Positions 6,939-16,140 are shown, counted from the first letter of the stretch. The stretch is DNA of 64,000 nt from Pseudomonas sp. ICMP22404 (GCF_006227205.1 NZ_VCNG01000003.1:1-64000), one strand, 5' to 3'. Notes: a model not told the origin generated them from the sequence alone. Numbers and translations are program-made.

Positions 6939-9823
6939 TGACCTGGTTTACTGGATGGAAGCGTCAGGAACCGCCGTCAGAACCGATGGAACGGGATGCC
7001 TGGACTCGCCACGTCGCCAAGTTGGCGGCGCAAGGCATCGCTGAGCCAGGTATCGGTCGCATAAAGCCGGTGACTGAGGCAGACGACAACACGTTCTATG
7101 ACACTGCACCCTCGTTCGTGGATCGGTTGCCCTGGGTCGAATTTCTCCCCCAATCCAACTGCATGCTGCTTGAAGATGGGCTCTCGGTAGCCGCCTTCTT
7201 CGAGATTACCCCGTTAGGCACGGAAGGCCGAGAAAGCGCCTGGCTGCAGCAAGCCAGGGACATGCTTGAAAACATCCTGCAGGACAGTTTTGACGAGTTG
7301 GACCAAAACCCATGGGTAGTACAGCTCTATGCCCAGGATGAAACCAACTGGGAGGCTTATCTGCATACGCTGCGTCAGTACGTCCAACCTCGCGCGCGGG
7401 GCAGCGCTTTCAGCACATTTTACCAGCGGTTCTTCGCTCACCACCTCAACGCGATCGCCAAGCCTGGAGGACTCTTTGAGGACACCACACTGACTCGCTT
7501 GCCCTGGAAGGGGCAGATTCGACGTGTACGGATGGTTGTGTACCGTCGTGCCCCTCACGCGACTTCCTTGAAACGTGGCCAGTCCGCGGAACAGGCCCTG
7601 AGCAACGTGTGCGACCGGCTGACGGCTGGATTGACCGGTATTGGCATCAAGACTTGCCGACTTGAGGCAAAGGATATCCACGATTGGCTGCTGCGCTGGT
7701 TCAACCCTGCCCCCTCGTTGCTGGGCAGCACCACGCAAGACCGGGAACGTTTTTACGACCTAACAGCTTACCCAACCGAAACGAACGCCGGCGAAATCGA
7801 ACTGGCCAGCGGTACGGACTTCTCTCAGCGCCTGTTCTTCAACCAACCTCACTCTGATGCAGCTCAAGGCATCTGGTACTTCGACGGCATGCCGCACCGC
7901 GTCATGACGATGGATCGCTTGCGTACAGTGCCCCACACGGGCCACCTGACGGGAGAAACGCGCAAGGGCGACGCGATCAATGCATACTTCGACCAGATGC
8001 CTGAGGACACTCTGATGTGTCTGACACTGGTGGCCACGCCTCAGGACGTGCTCGAAGCCCACCTTAACCATCTGAGCAAGAAATCCGTAGGCGAGACCCT
8101 GGCTTCCGAGCAGGCACGACAGGATGTTCATCAAGCCCGATCGATTATCGGGTCCTCCCACAAGCTCTATCGAGGATCACTTGCCTTCTACCTTCGGGGC
8201 CAAGACATCGCGCAATTGAATGCTCGTGGCATGCAGCTCGCCAATGTGATGCTACAGGCCGGATTGCAACCTGTACGTGAGGACGATGAGGTTGCCCCAC
8301 TCAACAGTTACCTGCGCTGGTTGCCGTGTGTCTTTGATCCGGCCAAGGACAAACGCCAGTGGTACAGCCAGATGATGTTCGCACAGCACGCTGCGAACCT
8401 GGCTCCGGTCTGGGGGCGCAGCCAAGGTACAGGACATCCGGGTATTACCTTCTTCAACCGTGGCGGCGGCCCCCTCTCCTTCGACCCACTGAACCGTCTC
8501 GATCGGCAAATGAATGCCCACCTGTTTCTGTTCGGCCCCACGGGCTCAGGCAAGTCTGCAACGCTCAACAACATCCTCAACCAGGTCACGGCCATCTACC
8601 AACCGCGGCTTTTTATCGTTGAAGCAGGTAACTCCTTTGGGCTGTTTGCCGAGTTTGCCAAGCGCCTGGGTTTGTCAGTGCATCACGTGAAACTGTCACC
8701 AGGTGCCAACGTAAGCCTGGCGCCCTTCGTAGATGCACGTCGGTTGGTGGAAACACCGGACGAAATTGAAACGCTTGATGCCGACCGACTGGATGACTCA
8801 ATCACGCCCCTCGAGGGTGATGAGCAGCGAGATGTGCTTGGGGAACTTGAAATCACTGCTCGCCTGATGATCACCGGCGGAGAGGACAAAGAAGAGGCAC
8901 GTCTGACCCGTGCGGACCGAAGCCTGATTCGGCAAAGCATCCTCGACGCTGCGCAGTGCTGTGTCACTGACAATCGCACAGTTCTGACCCAGGACGTACG
9001 TGACGCGCTGCGCGCTCGCGCAAGCGAACTGTCCTTGCCTGAATCTCGCCGGACACGTCTTCTGGAAATGGCTGAGGCCATGGATCTGTTCTGCCAGGGG
9101 CTGGACGGCGAACTGTTCAACCGGCCAGGTACACCATGGCCAGAAGCGGACATAACCATCGTCGACTTGGCCACCTTCGCTCGTGAGGGCTACAACGCGC
9201 AGCTCTCAATTGCCTATCTGTCGCTGCTCAATACCGTCAACAACATCGCTGAGCGTGACCAGTTCCTGGGCCGACCGATCATCAACGTCACGGATGAAGG
9301 TCACATCATCACCAAGAACCCACTGCTTTCACCCTACGTGGTTAAGATCACCAAGATGTGGCGAAAGCTGGGGGCTTGGTTCTGGCTGGCCACGCAGAAT
9401 CTCGACGATTTGCCCAAGGCAGCCGAGCCTATGCTGAACATGATCGAGTGGTGGATCTGCTTGAGCATGCCACCTGATGAAGTGGAAAAAATTGCACGCT
9501 TCCGCGAGCTCAGCCCCGCCCAAAAGTCGATGATGATGTCCGCTCGCAAGGAGTCCGGGAAATATTGCGAAGGGGTCGTGCTCTCCAAGTCCATGGAAGC
9601 GCTCTTCAGAGCTGTTCCGCCCAGCTTGTACCTGGCTATGGCCATGACCGAACCAGAGGAGAAAGCGGCACGGTTCAAGCTTATGCAAGAGCAAGGCATC
9701 AGCGAGCTGGATGCTGCAATTCAAATGGCCGAGAAAATTGACCGTGCGAGAGGAATCGAACCATTGCGCTTCGATAGCCAGCTCATTGAGACAGACACGC
9801 GTGCACGTCCAATGAATGACTGA
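6938..9823 (+). CDS. VirB4/TraC-like conjugation ATPase, TIGR03744 (PFL_4706) family
   Basis: This 961-residue protein is the energising ATPase of mating-pair formation, acting at the inner membrane. The Walker A motif GPTGSGKSATLNN lies near residue 530. The Walker B-like region near INVTDEGHIITKNPLLSP is followed by ATQNLDDLPKAAEPMLNMIEWWICL, typical of VirB4 C-terminal RecA-like domains. The N-terminal half (about 1-500) is the TraC-type domain that contacts the core complex. Length agrees with the family. Its start overlaps the TIGR03751 stop. The uninterrupted operon ends here, at an insertion of unrelated minus-strand genes. Confidence 0.95.
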   Translation: MTWFTGWKRQEPPSEPMERDAWTRHVAKLAAQGIAEPGIGRIKPVTEADDNTFYDTAPSFVDRLPWVEFLPQSNCMLLEDGLSVAAFFEITPLGTEGRESAWLQQARDMLENILQDSFDELDQNPWVVQLYAQDETNWEAYLHTLRQYVQPRARGSAFSTFYQRFFAHHLNAIAKPGGLFEDTTLTRLPWKGQIRRVRMVVYRRAPHATSLKRGQSAEQALSNVCDRLTAGLTGIGIKTCRLEAKDIHDWLLRWFNPAPSLLGSTTQDRERFYDLTAYPTETNAGEIELASGTDFSQRLFFNQPHSDAAQGIWYFDGMPHRVMTMDRLRTVPHTGHLTGETRKGDAINAYFDQMPEDTLMCLTLVATPQDVLEAHLNHLSKKSVGETLASEQARQDVHQARSIIGSSHKLYRGSLAFYLRGQDIAQLNARGMQLANVMLQAGLQPVREDDEVAPLNSYLRWLPCVFDPAKDKRQWYSQMMFAQHAANLAPVWGRSQGTGHPGITFFNRGGGPLSFDPLNRLDRQMNAHLFLFGPTGSGKSATLNNILNQVTAIYQPRLFIVEAGNSFGLFAEFAKRLGLSVHHVKLSPGANVSLAPFVDARRLVETPDEIETLDADRLDDSITPLEGDEQRDVLGELEITARLMITGGEDKEEARLTRADRSLIRQSILDAAQCCVTDNRTVLTQDVRDALRARASELSLPESRRTRLLEMAEAMDLFCQGLDGELFNRPGTPWPEADITIVDLATFAREGYNAQLSIAYLSLLNTVNNIAERDQFLGRPIINVTDEGHIITKNPLLSPYVVKITKMWRKLGAWFWLATQNLDDLPKAAEPMLNMIEWWICLSMPPDEVEKIARFRELSPAQKSMMMSARKESGKYCEGVVLSKSMEALFRAVPPSLYLAMAMTEPEEKAARFKLMQEQGISELDAAIQMAEKIDRARGIEPLRFDSQLIETDTRARPMND

Positions 9824-10023
9824 GCACATCGCTCGGCGATCAGGTTCGCTTCCAGCGTGCCCTGCATGTCAGCAACGCTTCGGCCTTTGTCATCGACATA
9901 ACCCAATGACAGGCTTCGGTAAAGGGCGGGCGAATAAACCTGCCGCACCTGGCTGATAAGCAATGGATCCGCCCTGGCGGACACCATCGCTACAAGCGGC
10001 AATGTCCAGATTGACTGGTGCAT
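9721..10023 (-). CDS. Possible small exported protein, C-terminal end doubtful
   Basis: This is a 100-codon minus-strand frame whose last 34 codons or so overlap the end of the VirB4-like gene. The N-terminal part looks coding. It has a signal-like start (MHQSIWTLPLVAMVSARA) and then a plausible helical segment with GYVDDKGRSVADMQGTLEANL. The start lies 12 bp after the stop of the DUF7660 gene on the same strand. The overlapping tail looks like a chance extension. Most likely it is a gene truncated when this cassette and the conjugation operon were joined. No family was recognised. Confidence 0.3.
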   Translation of the reverse strand: MHQSIWTLPLVAMVSARADPLLISQVRQVYSPALYRSLSLGYVDDKGRSVADMQGTLEANLIAERCAQSFIGRARVSVSMSWLSKRNGSIPLARSIFSAI

Positions 10024-10035
10024 GGGCGCTTACGT

Positions 10036-10290
10036 TCATTCATAGATCTTCCCGCAGTACAGAAAAACAGCAAACTGTTGCCAGGAATTAGATGGCTGAA
10101 GTCCTTGGCTGATACCGAAGTCACTGGACTCCGCCCAAGCAATGGCGCTTTCTAAGAATCCCTCTATCGTATTGTTCTCCCAGTCCATGCTTTCGGGAGA
10201 GGCTGCAGCGCAGTCTGCCATCAGTGCACGAGCAAAACGTAAGAAAGTTTGGCTGTCATTGACTTGGTCGAGGAGATCGTGAGGTTCCAC
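10036..10290 (-). CDS. DUF7660-family protein (immunity-like)
   Basis: This is an 84-residue protein beginning at a GTG. An AAAGGA site lies just before it, and the stop of a toxin-like fragment is only 2 bp upstream, so the two were probably translationally coupled. The C-terminal segment, with AIAWAESSDFGISQGLQ and FAVFLYCGKIYE, is typical of DUF7660. These small proteins are often found behind polymorphic toxin C-termini, so an immunity role is plausible. That role is inferred from context, not from any catalytic motif. Confidence 0.7.
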   Translation of the reverse strand: MEPHDLLDQVNDSQTFLRFARALMADCAAASPESMDWENNTIEGFLESAIAWAESSDFGISQGLQPSNSWQQFAVFLYCGKIYE

Positions 10291-10292
10291 TG

Positions 10293-10562
10293 TTATTTAT
10301 CCTTTTTCAGAGCGCTATGCATGAGCGTGTTGAAGCTAGGCGGGACGTTCGTATCCAACGGCACATTGTACTTTTGCCTGATCAAATCTGTTGCCAAAGA
10401 TGAGTCGAGTATCTGCTCCGATCTTAGAGGGCAAACACGCCAAGTGAATAGTCCAGCCTTTCACTGACGCCATCCTCGATACTCTTCAACCTCCGGTCCT
10501 AGAAAGAGGAAAGCTTGCGTTGCGGATTGAATCGTGACGATGTCCCCTCCTTCGTTCGACAC
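10293..10562 (-). pseudogene. Remnant of a protein C-terminus, possibly a polymorphic toxin tip
   Basis: Two stretches of the same minus-strand frame are separated by a single TGA at 10463-10461. The first reads GDIVTIQSATQAFLFLGPEV and ends GWRQ. The second continues KAGLFTWRVCPLRSEQ, then LDTNVPPSFNTLMHSALKKDK before a TAA at 10295. The second part ends 2 bp before the DUF7660 start. A decayed toxin C-terminus kept with its immunity gene would give this layout. Neither part was matched to a named toxin family, and a simple unrelated coding remnant is the alternative. Confidence 0.4.
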
Positions 10563-10760
10563 TCACCCGGCAAATCATGCTTTACCTGCTGACCTGGTCA
10601 GCGACACGCCCAGGTAGCTTTGGTCTTAAAGGCTACGGCCCAGCGCTGCTGAGCAGATCAATTCATTCGTTGAGCATCCGACCGCGAATAACCATCGCCC
10701 ACGCGATGGTGGATGCAGTCTCCTCTCTTCCGACTCCGCTCGGTCAATCCATACATCAAT

Positions 10761-10790
10761 CCCATGGGGTTTCTGCCCCTGGGGTGGGAG
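10761..10790 (+). promoter_or_regulatory. GC-rich hairpin-forming leader before the radC-like gene
   Basis: Alternating G4 and C4 blocks (GGGG 10766-10769, CCCC 10776-10779, GGGG 10781-10784) can form competing stems in the leader, about 25-50 bp before the RadC start. It could be a mutually exclusive structure or a protein site. Only the base composition and position support this. Confidence 0.25.
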
Positions 10791-10813
10791 CCTCTTCGTC
10801 AACGGAGCTTCCT

Positions 10814-11323
10814 ATGACAATAGTTTCCCCAACGGCTTCCGCCTCTACCGAGGAGAGCAGCCCAGAGCATCAGGATGACGTGATCAAGCAAGCCATCTCG
10901 ATTCTGGAGAAACGCATGTTCAAACGTGGTCCTTACCTCAAAGCACCGCAAGACGCCCGCGACTATCTGCGATTGCGACTCGCGGGTGAGGCCCAGGAGG
11001 TTTTCTCCGCGCTATTCCTAGATTCTTCCTACAAGGTAATGGCCTACGAAACGCTGTTCTACGGAACGATTGATTCAGTGGCCGTTTACCCTAGACGAAT
11101 TCTGCAACGTGCCCTGGAGCATAACTGTGCAGCAATTATCGTCGCTCATAATCATCCCTCCGGTGAAACCAGTCCGAGCGGCAAAGACAAAGAAGTCACC
11201 AAGGCGCTAAACGACCTGCTACCAAGGCTGGATGTCCGTCTTCTGGATCACTTCATTATTGGCGAGGGTGAACCCTACTCATTCGCTGAAGCCGGGTTGA
11301 TTCCGCTGGTTTTCGTTGGCTGA
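10814..11323 (+). CDS. RadC-like JAB-domain protein
   Basis: The ATG at 10814 is chosen because a GGAG site lies 6 bp upstream; the open frame continues upstream without family similarity. The product has 169 residues. It carries the JAMM/MPN+ metal-binding motif IVAHNHPSGETSPSGKD (two His, Ser, Asp) and the preceding FLDSSYKVMAYETLFYGTID strand pair typical of RadC. RadC-like proteins are common ICE and plasmid cargo, sometimes in anti-restriction or mating-related gene blocks. The old DNA-repair label is doubtful and the substrate is unknown. A terminator follows 20 bp downstream. Confidence 0.9.
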   Translation: MTIVSPTASASTEESSPEHQDDVIKQAISILEKRMFKRGPYLKAPQDARDYLRLRLAGEAQEVFSALFLDSSYKVMAYETLFYGTIDSVAVYPRRILQRALEHNCAAIIVAHNHPSGETSPSGKDKEVTKALNDLLPRLDVRLLDHFIIGEGEPYSFAEAGLIPLVFVG

Positions 11324-11343
11324 TGCCTCAACCCACTTTTTTC

Positions 11344-11369
11344 AAAGCGCCCATCGGGCGCTTTTTTTC
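11344..11369 (+). terminator. Rho-independent terminator after the radC-like gene
   Basis: The stem AAGCGCCC/GGGCGCTT with loop AT is followed by a run of T. It lies 20 bp after the RadC-like stop and before the next conjugation gene at 11471. Confidence 0.9.
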
Positions 11370-11470
11370 TAAACGATGCCTTTATGCGGGATAAGGCCAG
11401 ATCCGTTTGTCACGGGTAGAGGCCGAGTTCTGCTGGTTCACTGCGCAACCATTCTGCGCAGGATCAAACC

Positions 11471-12424
11471 ATGCCCCTAAGTCGCCCGAACATATGCCGT
11501 TTCACTGCCATCGCCGCGGCGATGGGATTTCCCCTCACTGCGTTTGCGCTCAATACCGCAACGATCACCGCCTCAAGTCTTTCACCAGACTGCCTCGCCT
11601 ATCGCGTGGTCGGCATCTGTTACTGGCTTTTCTGCACCAATTTTGGCTGCGAAGTCGAGACATCTCCCAAGGTCCGTCACTACGTACCCGATGCAGTCGT
11701 CTCGAGCTACAGCAACACTGGTGAGAACCCATGGACTGAGGTTCGGACCATGAGCCCAGCGAACCCTACCGCCCTGGGTGGCGGTGACGGTAGCGTCGGC
11801 ATCAGCCATGAAGCTGACCTCGCTAAATTCAAAAACGCCGACGTCATCGGCCACCCTGGAGGTGCCACATTCAGCCAGTTCGTCAGCCAGTCCGGGTACG
11901 GCTGCTCGGGGGCAGGCAAGATCCTGATGCCCTACTTTCTGAGCACCCTGGACAGCATCGCCTGGCGCTATAACGTCCCCGAACTGGTCTTTCCCGAATC
12001 GCTTACGCCCGGCGTGCGAGAGATCGGCGGTCGCGCTAGCGGGGATCTATGGGGTTCAGTCTATCCGCGTGGTGGATTCCTGCACGGCGTCGACGACTAT
12101 AAAAGCGCTGCCGTTGTGGCCCAACGGGCCGGCGACATCGTCACCCGCCGCGGGCAAATGCACGTCTATCAGCCACTGCTGGGGACGGCCCAAGATGGGT
12201 ATTGGCCAGCCGGTCCGCTGAAAGAAAGCGACCCGCGATCCGGCAAATGGCAGGAGCTTACGCCCAACCAATCCAAAACCTGCGCCGTCTTCCCCAACAA
12301 GCTCCAACACACTCAATCGCCACACGGAGACTATGCGTGGGCGCTATGGCGCCCCTATAGCTGCTGCGAGCGCGAAGGACAGATATTTCTGGGCAGCACA
12401 GACTACTCAGGAGCAGGCGAATGA
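11471..12424 (+). CDS. ICE protein, TIGR03756 (PFL_4710) family, TraU-like
   Basis: This 317-residue exported protein has a signal peptide ending AFA (about residue 26), followed by LNTATITASSLSPDCLAYRV. Cysteine-rich segments (GICYWLFCTNFGCEVET and WRPYSCCEREGQIFLG) are typical of TraU-like periplasmic proteins, which need disulphide bonds. It takes part in mating-pair formation or stabilisation. In related ICEs a TIGR03757 thioredoxin-like gene usually precedes it. Here only about 100 non-coding bases lie before it. Its stop overlaps the TIGR03755 start. Confidence 0.9.
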   Translation: MPLSRPNICRFTAIAAAMGFPLTAFALNTATITASSLSPDCLAYRVVGICYWLFCTNFGCEVETSPKVRHYVPDAVVSSYSNTGENPWTEVRTMSPANPTALGGGDGSVGISHEADLAKFKNADVIGHPGGATFSQFVSQSGYGCSGAGKILMPYFLSTLDSIAWRYNVPELVFPESLTPGVREIGGRASGDLWGSVYPRGGFLHGVDDYKSAAVVAQRAGDIVTRRGQMHVYQPLLGTAQDGYWPAGPLKESDPRSGKWQELTPNQSKTCAVFPNKLQHTQSPHGDYAWALWRPYSCCEREGQIFLGSTDYSGAGE

Positions 12425-13830
12425 AAACCGAAACATCGCACGCTTCGATCAGGTCAAGCCTCCGCGGCCCCCGGCTTCTCATTGTCACCTTACTCCTCGC
12501 GACAGCTGCCCACGCCGCTCAGACCCAGATTAACAAAGACGGCATCCATCACAGCGGTACGGTGATGGGAGATGAAGTGCTGTACAGCATTGGGGGCGGA
12601 CGTGCGGTGTCCATGGGTGGTGCGGCTTCCATGGACACCATCATGGTCGGTGCAGGCTGGGACACCAACCTGATCTGCGGCGACATGAGTCTGAATCATA
12701 CCCTGCAGAATCAATTGAACGGTGCCACCAGCGGCTTCAAGTCGATCATGAGCAATGTGATTCAGAATGCCACCGCGGCCGTGGCCTCTCTCCCCGCCCT
12801 GATCATTCAGCGGGCGGATCCTGGCCTGTATAACCTACTCACCAACGGCATCTTGCAAGCACGGCTCGACTTCGATCGCTCCAAATCCACTTGTTTGGCC
12901 GTCGCTGAACGAATGGCTGACATCGCAGGTGGGCAGCTCGGTTGGGGACAATTGGCAGAAGGCATGGCGCTGAGTAAATCAGTGAAAAGCGGCGATGCCG
13001 TCGCTGCGGTTGAACAGGCTGAGAAACACCGAGGGAATAATGGTGTTCCCTGGGTCGGCGGCGACTCAGCCGGAGGTAAAAGACAACCTCCCATCAAAGT
13101 GGTGTCAGACATTACTCGCGCCGGCTTCAACCTGCTTAACGGCCGTGATGTCGGTAACCGCTCCTCTATCCCTAAAGACGCGTGCGGCAATCGCTTGAGT
13201 TGCCAGACTTGGTCGTCCCCCCAGGAGGCTGAGGCTTGGGCAACACGGGTTTTGGGTGAGCAGGAACACCAGACCTGCGATAACTGCACCAAGACCCAAA
13301 CCAAACCTGGCGTGGGCCTTACACCGCTCATCCAGGAAGAATACGAAGCCAAGCTACAAGCACTTGAGGGGCTTCTCAAAGGCAGCAAGCCAACCTCTCT
13401 AGAGAACCTGATGGCAGCCAGTAGCCAATCACTGCCCATCACCCGGGGCGTGATCGAGGCTCTGCGTGATGAGCCTGATCAAGATCTGCTGGCAAGACGT
13501 CTGGCCTCCGAAGTAGCCCTCTCCAGCGTCCTTGAAAAAGCCCTCCTGCTGCAACGAACCCTACTGACGGGACGCAAGGAACCAAACGTCGCCGCCAATC
13601 AACTGGCCCAACAAGCTATCGGTACAGAAAGCGAAGCTCTGACTCAGGAAATCAACAGCCTCAAGACCGAGCTTGAACTGCGCAGCACATTGGCAGGCAA
13701 CTCACCAATGATGCTGATCCAACGCCAAAGCAGCCGTGCGGCAGCTTCTCAGGGTGTCTACCAAGGCGACCCCGTACGCAACCGACTGGATCTGATCCAG
13801 CAGGTTATTACAGAGGGGCAACAACGATGA
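12421..13830 (+). CDS. ICE protein, TIGR03755 (PFL_4711) family
   Basis: This 469-residue protein has a signal peptide ending AHA (about residue 36). The mature start QTQINKDGIHHSGTVMGDEV and the following YSIGGGRAVSMGGAASM are hallmarks of TIGR03755. The C-terminal third is helical with paired cysteines (TCDNCTKTQ). It works with the TraU-like and TraG-N proteins in mating-pair stabilisation, playing the part of TraH/TraN-like factors; the exact role is not known. It overlaps both neighbours by 4 bp, so the three genes are one translational unit. Confidence 0.9.
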   Translation: MKTETSHASIRSSLRGPRLLIVTLLLATAAHAAQTQINKDGIHHSGTVMGDEVLYSIGGGRAVSMGGAASMDTIMVGAGWDTNLICGDMSLNHTLQNQLNGATSGFKSIMSNVIQNATAAVASLPALIIQRADPGLYNLLTNGILQARLDFDRSKSTCLAVAERMADIAGGQLGWGQLAEGMALSKSVKSGDAVAAVEQAEKHRGNNGVPWVGGDSAGGKRQPPIKVVSDITRAGFNLLNGRDVGNRSSIPKDACGNRLSCQTWSSPQEAEAWATRVLGEQEHQTCDNCTKTQTKPGVGLTPLIQEEYEAKLQALEGLLKGSKPTSLENLMAASSQSLPITRGVIEALRDEPDQDLLARRLASEVALSSVLEKALLLQRTLLTGRKEPNVAANQLAQQAIGTESEALTQEINSLKTELELRSTLAGNSPMMLIQRQSSRAAASQGVYQGDPVRNRLDLIQQVITEGQQR

Positions 13831-14180
13831 TGCGCCCGTCAAAAACCAGAACGCTAATCGCGCACTTGCTCCTCTGGAGCGTCATCCTTGGCTTGGCGTC
13901 TACCGTAATCGGGTTACTGATTCTGGAAACCTCCAGCGACTTCAGCGCCTGGAGTGCATGGATAGATACAAACAAGGTCGCCCTTTTGGCCTGGCGACTT
14001 GTTCTCTACTGCGTCACTGCTGGGGGCTGGTACCGGATGCGGATCAGCCTGGCGAGTCGAGCTTTAACAGCTAAGCAAAATCATGGCCTTCTCTGCGCTG
14101 AAGTATCGGCTATCGGTGTCCTGGTGCTCCTCGAGTGGTCGATCTTTGCAACCGACAGCCAATCGCGGCCACGCCCATGA
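13827..14180 (+). CDS. Small conjugation-operon membrane protein (PFL_4712-like position)
   Basis: The 117-residue product starts at ATG 13827 (or 13830), overlapping the TIGR03755 stop. It has three hydrophobic segments (about 12-32, 50-64 and 86-105) and a basic C-terminus. In related ICEs a small uncharacterised membrane protein gene holds this place between TIGR03755 and traG. No motif gives a function; the assignment rests on position, size and topology. Confidence 0.75.
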   Translation: MMRPSKTRTLIAHLLLWSVILGLASTVIGLLILETSSDFSAWSAWIDTNKVALLAWRLVLYCVTAGGWYRMRISLASRALTAKQNHGLLCAEVSAIGVLVLLEWSIFATDSQSRPRP

Positions 14181-15682
14181 CGCTCTACACTAACGACTAT
14201 CTGGAGTATTACCTGACCCTCGTCGGGTGGATCGTCAACAACGGGATATGGGAGATGCTGGTTGCCACCGGCGTCTTTGCCCTGCCCTTTCTGGCGATCA
14301 TCATTCAGGAATGGCTCAGAGCCCGTAGCGAAGGTGCAGATGAAGGCAACAAGGGCGTGCTCTCTTCGCTGCGTATCGAGAACAGGGTTTGGGTCGCCAT
14401 CGTGGTGATCATGTTCGCCGGCATCCCCTTCATTGACGTCGACCTCAATACTATCGAGTTCGACGTCACACGATCTGCACAATGTCAGGTGAGTGTTGCG
14501 ACACCCCAGGACACACGTTGGTCCAACACCTTCACGGTGCTCAATAACCAAAGCGCAAAAGTACCCGTATGGTGGTTCTTCATACACTCGCTCTCCAAGG
14601 CTCTGACCGGTGGAGCCACTGCTGCAATTCCCTGCGGTACGGATCTGCGACAGATACGCATCGACATTGACACGGCTCGTATCGACGATCCAATTCTGGC
14701 TCAGGAAGTAGCCGACTTCAGCCAAGACTGCTACGGCCCCGCTCGGGCCAAGCTGTTCATGAACCGCCCAGACTTGAACGACGATACGATGGATGACATC
14801 AACTGGATCGGTTCAAAGTACCTGCTCAACACCCCCGGCTACTACGACACGTATCGATCGAAAACACCCCGCAGTCGCTGGCCCTACAACACCACTCGAG
14901 ATGCAGGATTGCCACAAATCCCAGGGGGCGGCGGATACCCCAGTTGTAAACAGTGGTGGACAGACGTTGGCCACGGCCTACGGCTCAGGCTGCTGCGTCA
15001 GGTAGACCCCAACCTACTATTTCGACTCAGCCAGTGGGCTCGCTTTCTGAACACCCACCAGGCTGAAGACGCCGTCGTTCGCTCCGTGGCCTCTCCACGT
15101 CAACAGACCCTAAACCAACGCGACGTCTATGCCAGTTATGCGGGCCAGATTGACATGACCGCCGCCAACCTCAGCGCTCGCGCCGCCTCAGACCTTGGAC
15201 TGACTGTTGGCTCACTGGCCTACTTCCCTGCCATGGACGTCGTACGCCAGGCCCTGCCGATGGTGTTGTCATTCCTCAAGATGGCGCTGACCATCAGCAT
15301 CCCGCTAATCCTGGTCATCGGCACCTACGAACTCAAAGCCCTGACCACCATCAGCTGCGTGCAATTCGCCCTGTTCTTCGTCGACTTCTGGTTCCAACTC
15401 GCCCGCTGGCTCGACAGCACCATCCTCGACGCCCTCTACGGCTGGAACTCCCCACACAGCAATTTCAACGTGCTCCTGGGCGCCAACAACTCCTTCGGAG
15501 ACATGCTACTGAACTACGTTATGGCGACTCTGTTCATCGTAATGCCTGCTTTTTGGGTTACGAGTCTGGCATGGGTAGGCGTACGTACAGGAAACTTGAT
15601 CCACGGACTTACAGACAGCTCCAAAGCAGCGGGCCAGGCGGGATCTGAGGGAGCTGGATTTATGATGAAGATGACTAAATGA
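14177..15682 (+). CDS. TraG N-terminal domain mating-pair protein
   Basis: The start at ATG 14177 overlaps the previous stop and is preferred to an in-frame ATG at 14135. The product has 501 residues. It has membrane helices near the N-terminus (about 10-35 and 70-90) and several more in the C-terminal third (about 345-480), around a large middle domain. This is the TraG-N layout (F-plasmid TraG, mating-pair stabilisation and entry exclusion). There is no long periplasmic C-terminal tail. It ends the plus-strand operon, 20 bp from a convergent DUF3742 gene. Confidence 0.9.
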   Translation: MTLYTNDYLEYYLTLVGWIVNNGIWEMLVATGVFALPFLAIIIQEWLRARSEGADEGNKGVLSSLRIENRVWVAIVVIMFAGIPFIDVDLNTIEFDVTRSAQCQVSVATPQDTRWSNTFTVLNNQSAKVPVWWFFIHSLSKALTGGATAAIPCGTDLRQIRIDIDTARIDDPILAQEVADFSQDCYGPARAKLFMNRPDLNDDTMDDINWIGSKYLLNTPGYYDTYRSKTPRSRWPYNTTRDAGLPQIPGGGGYPSCKQWWTDVGHGLRLRLLRQVDPNLLFRLSQWARFLNTHQAEDAVVRSVASPRQQTLNQRDVYASYAGQIDMTAANLSARAASDLGLTVGSLAYFPAMDVVRQALPMVLSFLKMALTISIPLILVIGTYELKALTTISCVQFALFFVDFWFQLARWLDSTILDALYGWNSPHSNFNVLLGANNSFGDMLLNYVMATLFIVMPAFWVTSLAWVGVRTGNLIHGLTDSSKAAGQAGSEGAGFMMKMTK

Positions 15683-15701
15683 TCTCATCCAAAGATGCAG
15701 C

Positions 15702-16067
15702 TCACTCATCATCAAATCTGGGATCAGATGTGCGGGAGTAATTTATGGGGTCGTAAGATGGATCGTCTCGCTCATCGTATTGTTCGCCGATTGCCCAGTC
15801 CTCACGCTGCTGGCCCGAGCGACCGATTGATCTTGAGACAACAAAAATGAACGCAACAATGATCGCGCCCCAGAACGCAACGAACAGCAAAACGAAGAGG
15901 ACTGAAACCTGCAAACCCAACGCAATTATCCGAGATAGGGAATTGGGGATACCCAGTCGTTGGAGACCACCCGAGAGTCGATCCAGAACCCTCAAATAAG
16001 ATCTCCAGCATCGCCCAGCGTACTCACCGAGTCTTTCGGCTCTCGTAGCTTGTTCCTGTCTGCGCAT
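15702..16067 (-). CDS. DUF3742-family ICE protein
   Basis: This 121-residue protein has an ideal GGAGG site 6 bp before its ATG. It has a basic amphipathic N-terminus (RRQEQATRAERLGEYAGR), one long membrane segment (about 48-78, rich in Val/Leu/Phe) and an acidic tail (DERDDPSYDPINY). This matches DUF3742, which is found convergent to traG and next to traI in this ICE family. Opposite orientation to the rest of the module is normal for it. Function is unknown. Confidence 0.88.
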   Translation of the reverse strand: MRRQEQATRAERLGEYAGRCWRSYLRVLDRLSGGLQRLGIPNSLSRIIALGLQVSVLFVLLFVAFWGAIIVAFIFVVSRSIGRSGQQREDWAIGEQYDERDDPSYDPINYSRTSDPRFDDE

Positions 16068-16115
16068 TAATCACCTCCGTTGCCCATGGTTACCCTTCGT
16101 CCATAAAAGGGGGGT

Positions 16116-16140
16116 CGCGGCAGCTCATTAACCTGCCGCG
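16116..16140. repeat. Perfect hairpin upstream of the relaxase gene
   Basis: CGCGGCAG (16116-16123) and CTGCCGCG (16133-16140) form an 8-bp perfect stem with loop CTCATTAAC. It lies in the 190-bp gap between DUF3742 and the relaxase gene and lacks a T-tract. It may be part of the transfer origin or a leader structure; position alone suggests this. Confidence 0.35.
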
